A stretch of 12,210 bases of DNA from Candidatus Methanolliviera sp. GoM_asphalt (GTDB lineage: Archaea > Halobacteriota > Methanoliparia > Methanoliparales > Methanoliparaceae). Shown piece after piece: positions 7,275 through 12,210 of the stretch. The stretch lies in NCBI GenBank assembly GCA_902158745.1, contig CABGHH010000033.1:1-12210 (forward strand), in the 5' to 3' direction. A program made the translations under genes and the position numbers. Numbering within the stretch: position 1 is the stretch's first letter; every line of letters begins with the position of its first letter. The notes beneath the pieces are model-generated. The model was not told the origin of the DNA. It worked only from the letters and a program-made list of their open reading frames with translations, and searched no databases.

Positions 7275-8729
7275 ATGTTGCGAGATATTCAAAAAACTTT
7301 TACCTTTGATCGTTTAGGCAGATTTAGAGAAGTTTATGTATTGGACACGATACATGGCGCGAGTAAGTTAAGAGAAGAGATGGAAGAGCTTGGGATTGAC
7401 TGCGAAGCGATAGACATCTATAGAGGGAAAGATATTCCGAAATTCTCGAATGAAGATGCGGTGATCGCTCCTGTGCACATAAGCCCAGAAAATCCTTTCT
7501 TAAAGAAGGCTTTAGAAGAGAGATGCGAGGTATTGAGCCATCATCTTGTTGTTAAGGATATCTTTAATCTAAAAAATTTTTTGAGGGACGCTATAAAGAT
7601 TGAGATAACGGGAACAATCGGAAAGACGAGCGCCGCGATTATATTGGCTTCAATTTTAAAAAGGGATGAGAAGAGCGTTCTTCTCCATTCAAGTTCGGGC
7701 ACTTATTATATCAATAAAGAATGGAAGATTGTAGAAAGATGTAGCATAGCCCCGGCAAATATTTTATCTGTGGCAGAAAGAGCGCTAGAAGATGGATTTA
7801 TGCCGGACTTTGCCATCTTTGAGACATCTTTGGGATTTGCCGGTGTCGGGGACGTAAATATCTTATCTTCCCTAAAAGAAGATTATATGATCGCATCAAA
7901 TACGAGATGGGCAAGTGAGGTGAAATTAGATTCGATAAAAAATCTCAAAGGTAATTCTCTACTCTTTGCTCCTTTTGAGTTATTCAGACATTTGAATGGG
8001 AATAGCTTAATACCTTCATCTAAAAATCTCCGATTTTTAGGTTTGCAGATCAAAGATTTGCAATCGTCTTTGAATACCTTTGGGGAAGAAGGAGGCAACA
8101 TACATGCGGTATACAAGGAAAGTTCAGCTGCCTCTGAAAAAAATTCTAAAATGTCTATAGTATATAACGATCTGAAGACGATTGACGGGGAGAAGATCGG
8201 CGGAAGATTTGATTTTTACCCCAAGGATGATCTTTTCTTTTTAAAAAATTTTTATGATTATCCGATATCCTCTTCCGTTGCCGCTGCTCTATCTTTGAAT
8301 TTAAGGGAAGATAAAATAAAAGAATTTTTGGACGGTTTTTCCGGCGTAGAAAACAGGATGGGGTTTAAAAAGGAAAGAGGGATTGAAATATTGAATAACT
8401 CCAATTCTGGAACCAGGTTGAATCATTTGGAGGATGTTTTAGCATTTGCAAGATTAGATAGAAAATACAAAAGAATTTTCTTGATAGTAGGAGAAGAGTC
8501 AGAATATATCTGCGACGGTTTTTCTCCTATGGATGTCAGAACGATTCTATCGAGATGCAAAAGATATTTTGATGATCTCGTCTGCGTTGGGAATGGATAC
8601 CACCTTAACCGCGGGGATGAAATTTTTGATTATGCAAGGAAGAAAACTTTAGATGACGCAATGAGATATGCTTTATCGATGGCAGAGAAAGGAGATCTAA
8701 TCGTCTCCTTTGTAAAAATATGGAGGTAA
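7275..8729 (+). CDS. cfbE: Coenzyme F430 synthetase, Mur ligase-like
   Basis: Last step of F430 synthesis: ATP-dependent closure of the six-membered carbocyclic ring of seco-F430. At 484 residues it has an N-terminal stretch with VYVLDTIHGASKL (20-32), the Mur-ligase P-loop TGTIGKTS (112-119), FETSLG (182-187) in the central domain, SGVENRMGF (356-364) followed by NNSNSGT (374-380) matching the MurC-F 'HR...ND' region, and a C-terminal domain ending in KGDLIVSFVKIWR. The start is ATG 7275 with GAGAGG (7258-7263) upstream. Conserved sequence begins near residue 20, so the N-terminus is slightly long. Oddity: residues 249-263 are encoded by two back-to-back hairpins (8020-8063), the first giving SKNLRFLG. 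The region 240-300 is Ser/Asn-rich and is probably a surface loop. Confidence 0.9.
   Translation: MLRDIQKTFTFDRLGRFREVYVLDTIHGASKLREEMEELGIDCEAIDIYRGKDIPKFSNEDAVIAPVHISPENPFLKKALEERCEVLSHHLVVKDIFNLKNFLRDAIKIEITGTIGKTSAAIILASILKRDEKSVLLHSSSGTYYINKEWKIVERCSIAPANILSVAERALEDGFMPDFAIFETSLGFAGVGDVNILSSLKEDYMIASNTRWASEVKLDSIKNLKGNSLLFAPFELFRHLNGNSLIPSSKNLRFLGLQIKDLQSSLNTFGEEGGNIHAVYKESSAASEKNSKMSIVYNDLKTIDGEKIGGRFDFYPKDDLFFLKNFYDYPISSSVAAALSLNLREDKIKEFLDGFSGVENRMGFKKERGIEILNNSNSGTRLNHLEDVLAFARLDRKYKRIFLIVGEESEYICDGFSPMDVRTILSRCKRYFDDLVCVGNGYHLNRGDEIFDYARKKTLDDAMRYALSMAEKGDLIVSFVKIWR
8020..8063. repeat. Two adjacent palindromes within the cfbE coding sequence
   Basis: The first hairpin (8020-8040) has perfect 9-bp arms, CTAAAAATC and GATTTTTAG, with a TCC loop; it is the inverse copy of the element before valS. 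Two bases later, TTGCAGATC (8043-8051) and GATTTGCAA (8055-8063) form a second 9-bp stem with one G·T pair and an AAA loop. Its ATC-AAA-GAT core also occurs in the first cfbD hairpin. Both are read through in frame (KNLRFLGLQIKDLQ). Confidence 0.7.
8722..8727 (+). promoter_or_regulatory. Ribosome binding site of cfbD overlapping the cfbE stop
   Basis: GGAGGT is a near-ideal Shine-Dalgarno sequence. Its last base is the first base of the cfbE TAA (8727-8729). It lies six bases before the ATC at 8734-8736, but 81 bases before the first ordinary start codon (GTG 8809), which argues that translation begins at 8734. Confidence 0.65.
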
Positions 8730-8733
8730 GACG

Positions 8734-9885
8734 ATCACACTTCATCCGAGACCGAACGCTATAGCGGCGGCGTTATACACCCTTAGGGACTTTGATATCG
8801 ATCTGATTGTGATTCATGGTCCCCCTGGATGTTGCTTTAAGCATGCCAGACTTTTGGAGGAGGATGGCGTAACCGTTGTCACAACAGGTATGGATGAGGA
8901 GAGATTCATCTTTGGAGGTCACGACGTTCTTATAGACACACTCAGAAGATCGGTTGAACGATTCCGCCCAAAGACTGCGGCTGTAGTGGGAACGTGCGCC
9001 AGCATGATTGTGGGGGAGGATATCCAATGGGCAGTAGAAGATGCAGGATTAGATATTCCTGTGATGACGGTAGATATACATGCCGGACACGAAGAGAATA
9101 CTGCTGGAGTGATAGCCGTGCTTAAGGCAGCCGTTAATGGGGGATTTATGGACGAAGAAGAGTTTGAGAGGCAAAAGAGGATGATGAAGCTTGCCACAGA
9201 GGTTGAAGAGAAATATGGAGCTGCATATAAAGATTATATTACTCCATTAAAAGGAGATTCAAAATATGAGGTATCAAAGAGACTGTTAGAAGTTATAAAA
9301 GATGGAAAGAAAGGTATATGTATTTTAAATGCCAAAAAGGAGACTGCATACATGTTTGCAGACATCATGCTCGCGGTGAACGAGGTCTCAAACGATATTT
9401 TAAATATTGCCAACCTTTCCACGGACGTTGGGCTACCGAGAATAAGAAAACACGCGGAGAATATAAGTAGAGTGCTTGTAGAGAAAGGTGTTGAGATCCA
9501 TCATATAACGGGAGGATTGGATGAATACGCCTCCACCGGGGAGAAGGCATCCGAGATAGTAAAGGAGGAAGGTGCAGATTTTTTGGTAATCGCTGGTGTT
9601 CCGCATGCGGTACCAATTAGTGGAGAAGACTATGAAATATTCTCTATAACTAATGGTCCGAGACAGGTTGAACCGATGAAAGAACTATTGAAGCACCAGC
9701 ACGTCATCGTTGAGATGGATCTGCATTCAAAGACGATGGGTGCCAACACGATCCTTGAATCAGAATTTGGGGCAATCCTGAGAAGTGTTTGGAATGATCG
9801 AAAATCAAAGATTTTCAAACTCAAAAACTCCCGGTTTTTGAATGATAATAAGGGGAGTGAAAAGGAAACAAAGATAATTATATGA
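8734..9885 (+). CDS. cfbD: Ni-sirohydrochlorin a,c-diamide reductive cyclase, NifD-like subunit
   Basis: Catalytic partner of the NifH-like CfbC. The complex reduces Ni-sirohydrochlorin a,c-diamide and forms the lactam ring, at the expense of ATP. Nitrogenase-like features are HGPPGCCF (28-35), TTGMDEERFIFGG (50-62) and VGTCASMIVGED (85-96). C33/C34 and C88 are candidate Fe-S ligands. Residues numbered from 8734 start TLHPRPNAIAAALYTLRD, which matches how CfbD proteins normally begin. This part has no ATG, GTG or TTG. The frame is open back to 8716, and the ribosome binding site points to ATC 8734. The ordinary start at GTG 8809 would cut into the conserved domain. The tail after ILRSVW (about 354-383) is lysine-rich and encoded largely by two palindromes. 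It overlaps cfbB by ATGA. Confidence 0.9.
   Translation: MTLHPRPNAIAAALYTLRDFDIDLIVIHGPPGCCFKHARLLEEDGVTVVTTGMDEERFIFGGHDVLIDTLRRSVERFRPKTAAVVGTCASMIVGEDIQWAVEDAGLDIPVMTVDIHAGHEENTAGVIAVLKAAVNGGFMDEEEFERQKRMMKLATEVEEKYGAAYKDYITPLKGDSKYEVSKRLLEVIKDGKKGICILNAKKETAYMFADIMLAVNEVSNDILNIANLSTDVGLPRIRKHAENISRVLVEKGVEIHHITGGLDEYASTGEKASEIVKEEGADFLVIAGVPHAVPISGEDYEIFSITNGPRQVEPMKELLKHQHVIVEMDLHSKTMGANTILESEFGAILRSVWNDRKSKIFKLKNSRFLNDNKGSEKETKIII
9800..9841. repeat. Two adjacent palindromes at the 3' end of cfbD
   Basis: GAAAATC (9800-9806) and GATTTTC (9810-9816) pair perfectly around AAA. Four bases later, TCAAAAACT (9821-9829) and GGTTTTTGA (9833-9841) pair over nine positions, with one T·G wobble, around CCC. 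The second has the same 21-base layout as the copy at 8020-8040, but its outer bases are swapped on both arms (CT/AG becomes TC/GA) and an inner pair changes T-A to C-G. These are compensatory changes that keep the stem. It is read in frame as LKNSRFLN. Confidence 0.65.
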
Positions 9886-11264
9886 ATCCGAGAATTCTTA
9901 TATCCGGAGATAGAAGTTCTTCTGGAAAAACAACAGTTTCTGTTGGGTTGATGGCAAATTTGAGAGATTTGGGTTATAATGTTCAGGCATTTAAGGTCGG
10001 TTTGGATTATATAGACCCAAGCTATCATACATTTGTCACAGGAAGACCTTGTAGAAATATAGACGGATTATTGATGGACAAGAATAGAATCTTAGACATC
10101 TTCTCAGACGCAATAAAAGATGCAGATATTTCCGTAATAGAAGGTGTTAGGGGGCTCTATGAAGGTTATTCCGCATTAAATGATGTGGGTAGCAGTGCAC
10201 AGATAGCAAAGATGCTAAAAACTCCTGTGATACTCGTCATAGATGCAAAAAGTATCACGAGAAGCGTTGCCGCCTTGGCAAAGGGTTATCAGGTATTCGA
10301 TCCTGATATTCGTTTTGGGGGGGTAATCCTAAATCATCTAAGCGGGGAGAGACACGAGAAGAAGACGATCGATGCTTTGAACGAATATACGGATTTAAAG
10401 GTTCTCGGAGCTATCCCAAGAGAGAGATCGTTGGATATTGAGATGAGGCATCTCGGGTTGATACCTGTAAGAGAAGGGAAGAAGAGAGATAAAAATTTTT
10501 TAAAGACCATCGAAAGAATTGAGGAATTTATAGAAAGATATGTAGATGTAAGGGAAATTATAAAAATTGCTGATTCTTCAGAAGAGATACACTTTTGCAA
10601 GAGTCAGGGTAGAAGTTTGTTTTCAGAAGAGCTGCCAAAAATCGTGAGAGTTGGGGTTGCCCTCGATGAGGCGTTCAATTTTTATTACTATGACAACTTA
10701 AATTTGCTTGAGAGGGCAGGGGCAGAGCTAATTTATTTTAGCCTTATACATGATGAGGAAGTCCCCGATGTAAATGGTTTATACATAGGAGGAGGATACC
10801 CGGAGGTCTATGCAAAGGAATTAGAGGATAATAGAAGCATGTTAAAATCGGTTAGAGATTTTTGTATGGGTGAAAAGCCTGTTTTTGCTGAGTGTGGCGG
10901 GTTGATGTATCTGATGGATGAGATGCACGTCAATAATGATTCTTATTCTCTGGCAGGTCTGATAGGAGGTTATGCCTCTATGAACGGAGATAAGAGAGTT
11001 GTGGGTTACGTTAGAGGAGGATTTTTAAAAGATGCCGTTATTGGCAGAAGAGGGGAGAATTTTCTCGGGCACGAATTCCACCGCTCGAATGTAGTTTTTT
11101 ATGGTGAGAAAGATTTCAGAATAAAACTTTCGCGGGGAGAAGGGATCAAAGACGGTTTAGATGGTGTTTTTACATATAATACACTTGCGTCTTATACCCA
11201 TTTCCACGCTTCTTCCTTCACTCCCTTCGCTAAAAATTTTGTGGAGAGCTGTGAGAAAAAATAA
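9882..11264 (+). CDS. cfbB: Ni-sirohydrochlorin a,c-diamide synthase
   Basis: CobB/CbiA-family glutamine-dependent amidotransferase of 460 residues. It converts the a- and c-acetate side chains of Ni-sirohydrochlorin to amides with ATP and glutamine. The N-terminal synthetase domain carries the P-loop SGDRSSSGKTT (8-18), FKVGLDYIDPSYH (37-49) and EGVRGLYEG (87-95). The C-terminal class I glutaminase domain has the nucleophile C338 in FAECGGLMYL, then GHEFHRS (396-402) and a catalytic histidine in YTHFHASS (438-445). Cobyrinate a,c-diamide synthase (CbiA) is the close alternative. Linkage to cfbD and cfbE decides for the nickel pathway. The start ATG overlaps the cfbD stop (ATGA, 9882-9885) and has only a weak Shine-Dalgarno, implying translational coupling. 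Confidence 0.92.
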   Translation: MNPRILISGDRSSSGKTTVSVGLMANLRDLGYNVQAFKVGLDYIDPSYHTFVTGRPCRNIDGLLMDKNRILDIFSDAIKDADISVIEGVRGLYEGYSALNDVGSSAQIAKMLKTPVILVIDAKSITRSVAALAKGYQVFDPDIRFGGVILNHLSGERHEKKTIDALNEYTDLKVLGAIPRERSLDIEMRHLGLIPVREGKKRDKNFLKTIERIEEFIERYVDVREIIKIADSSEEIHFCKSQGRSLFSEELPKIVRVGVALDEAFNFYYYDNLNLLERAGAELIYFSLIHDEEVPDVNGLYIGGGYPEVYAKELEDNRSMLKSVRDFCMGEKPVFAECGGLMYLMDEMHVNNDSYSLAGLIGGYASMNGDKRVVGYVRGGFLKDAVIGRRGENFLGHEFHRSNVVFYGEKDFRIKLSRGEGIKDGLDGVFTYNTLASYTHFHASSFTPFAKNFVESCEKK

Positions 11265-11317
11265 TTCGTTTAATAGTAGCAACTGACAACCGATATAGTT
11301 AATATATACGTATGTCC

Positions 11318-11337
11318 AAAACCCTATAGGGGTTTTT
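11318..11337 (+). terminator. Terminator of the cfb operon
   Basis: AAAACCC (11318-11324) and GGGTTTT (11330-11336) form a 7-bp stem with a TATAG loop, continuing into a T-run (11333-11337) and CGTTT. It lies 53 bases after the cfbB stop with no gene between, so it is the natural end of the operon. The left arm overlaps the 3' end of the minus-strand gene remnant. Confidence 0.5.
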
Positions 11338-11612
11338 CGTTTGGAAGTTTCAACGGTATCCAATCTTGCATCATTATACCCCTTCTATTTTTTTGTATAT
11401 CATCGTGAGTCTGAATGCTATTTCTAATTTTTCTTTTCTCTCTGAGCATATCGTCTGTGTGATCACGTGAGAGATCTAAAAATTTGTATTTCCCCTCCTT
11501 TTTTACCTCTGTTCACCTCAATTTCTGCCGCCATTATTCTTTCTTTCCGTCGTTTATCCCACCCTTTATACTCTAAAATATATTTGGTTAGTATGAAAAA
11601 CTTACGATTTAT
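11324..11612 (-). pseudogene. Decayed minus-strand gene of unknown family
   Basis: Two overlapping minus-strand frames read as one protein if joined near 11505-11520. The upstream frame (from 11612) gives KYILEYKGWDKRRKERIMAA and then EIEV. The downstream frame gives EVKKEGKYKFLDLSRDHTDD, LREKRKIRNSIQTHDDIQKN and MMQDWIPLKLPNEKPL before TAG at 11324-11326. The text is protein-like, charged and without low-complexity runs, but no start codon fits and the frame is broken inside an A/G-rich stretch. I do not recognise the family. It could be a mobile-element relic or a small host gene with one frameshift. Confidence 0.4.
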
Positions 11613-11633
11613 TCAAATAGCACAAAGAGCGAA

Positions 11634-11648
11634 GTTTTTAAATATTAA
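11634..11648 (+). promoter_or_regulatory. Promoter of the membrane-protein gene, probably leaderless
   Basis: TTTTTAAATATTAAAA (roughly 11634-11648) is a TATA-like element preceded by the purine-rich AGCGAAG. Its centre is about 27 bases before the ATG at 11669, so the transcript would start at or very near the start codon. No Shine-Dalgarno sequence precedes that ATG, which agrees. Confidence 0.5.
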
Positions 11649-11668
11649 AAATGTTAATTACAAATACT

Positions 11669-12210
11669 ATGCCCAAAATCCGTGTCGGAGAGACACTATC
11701 CGAGAGCTTTGGTATAGTCCGATCACACCCGATCGTAATGGTACCCGGTGTAATTATGAGCTTGCTGGGAGTACTACAGGGCGTAATAATTGCGTTGATA
11801 TTACCGGGTATAATGACGGGAACCCTATCCGCTATAATAGGTGGTTTGATCGTTGCGGTAATTGTATCGGTAATCATCGATGTCATCGTTTGGGGTATGT
11901 ATCCCATAATGACAAGGAACGCGTTGGATGGCAAGGAGATAAAGCTGAAAGAGACTTTTAACAAGGTCGTACCACGACTGGCATCATTGATCGGCGCCGT
12001 TATATTGGCGGCGTTGATCACAGCATGTGGTTTTATACTATTCATCATACCTGGAATTATCTTCCTCGTATGGTTCTATTTCATCATACCTGCGGTCATG
12101 CTCAGCGGTGAATCGGCAACGGGTGCGCTTTCAGCTAGTAAAAGATTCGTCAAGGGGAAGTTCTGGAGCGCCATCCTCCTTATATTGGTAATAGCGGGGA
12201 TATCTCTGAT
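11669..12210 (+). CDS. Polytopic membrane protein, partial (YciC/DUF7847-like)
   Basis: The open frame runs off the window end; 180 codons are visible. A short cytosolic start (PKIRVGETLSESFGIVRSHP) is followed by hydrophobic segments at about residues 21-47, 54-78, 104-127, 128-146 and 167 onward. The middle motif IIPGIIFLVWFYFIIPAVML and the following SATGALSASKRFVKGKFW are typical of the archaeal and bacterial 'glycerophosphoryl diester phosphodiesterase membrane domain' / YciC-like family, whose function is unknown. There is no catalytic domain in the visible part. An in-frame ATG at 11651 is an alternative start adding six residues; the TATA spacing favours 11669. Codon use is rich in ATA and GTA, unlike the GA-rich cfb genes, partly because of its hydrophobic content. 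Confidence 0.75.
   Translation, partial: MPKIRVGETLSESFGIVRSHPIVMVPGVIMSLLGVLQGVIIALILPGIMTGTLSAIIGGLIVAVIVSVIIDVIVWGMYPIMTRNALDGKEIKLKETFNKVVPRLASLIGAVILAALITACGFILFIIPGIIFLVWFYFIIPAVMLSGESATGALSASKRFVKGKFWSAILLILVIAGISL

Noticed and set aside
7256..7309. ATGA overlap at the cfbA stop as an alternative start for cfbE
   Set aside because: The frame opened there ends at TGA after 17 codons and is not the cfbE frame, so ATG 7275 is preferred.
11463..11470. TCACGTGA palindrome
   Set aside because: An isolated 8-bp palindrome within a decayed gene, with no nearby promoter or partner site; expected by chance.
11467..11961. 164-codon plus-strand open frame at the right end
   Set aside because: It overlaps the membrane-protein gene in another frame and gives Arg/Asn/Gly-rich text with no family. 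The 11669 frame is clearly hydrophobic with recognisable motifs.
11638..12048. 136-codon minus-strand open frame opposite the membrane-protein gene
   Set aside because: It is the antisense shadow of the ATA/GTA-rich hydrophobic gene; the plus frame has the family motifs and a promoter.

Overview
The window is archaeal. TATA/BRE-type promoters are visible, the valyl-tRNA synthetase is of the archaeal type, and two cofactor pathways tied to methanogen-type C1 metabolism are present: methanofuran (mfnE) and coenzyme F430 (cfbA, cfbE, cfbD, cfbB). F430 is the nickel prosthetic group of methyl-coenzyme M reductase (MCR) and its homologues. The host is therefore most likely an MCR-bearing euryarchaeote: a methanogen, an anaerobic methane oxidiser or an alkane oxidiser. 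A large acyl-CoA synthetase and the remains of a PAS sensor would suit an ANME-1/Syntropharchaeum-like lineage, but that placement is inference.

Layout. 1-566 has no intact gene. It holds a terminator hairpin, short palindromic elements, what may be the tail of a TnpB-type transposon gene, and a good promoter. 567-2507 (+) encodes an acyl-CoA synthetase with an unusual internal insertion. Convergent with it, 11 bases away, is mfnE (2519-3127, -). 3128-4170 is a decay zone with a frameshifted PAS-domain remnant and a transposase-like fragment. valS (4171-6768, +) starts directly behind a 21-base hairpin that carries its Shine-Dalgarno sequence in the loop. After two dyad symmetries, one of them enclosing the TATA box, comes a tight four-gene F430 operon: cfbA-cfbE-cfbD-cfbB (6867-11264). 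11265-11668 holds a terminator and a second decayed minus-strand gene. The window ends inside a polytopic membrane protein gene that is probably transcribed leaderless.

How the genes work together. CfbA inserts nickel into sirohydrochlorin. CfbB amidates the a and c acetates. CfbD, with the NifH-like CfbC, reduces the macrocycle and forms the lactam. CfbE closes the last ring with ATP. cfbC is not in the window. MfnE phosphorylates the aminomethylfuran alcohol precursor of methanofuran, so both cofactors feed the same C1 pathway.

The most unusual signal is a family of about 21-base A/T-armed palindromes. One lies in the upstream intergenic region, one abuts the valS start codon, and two lie in frame inside cfbE and cfbD, where they encode the related peptides KNLRFL and KNSRFL. 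Arm changes between copies are compensated, which suggests a small mobile or structurally maintained element. A second point of interest is that cfbD has no ATG, GTG or TTG start that would include its conserved N-terminus.
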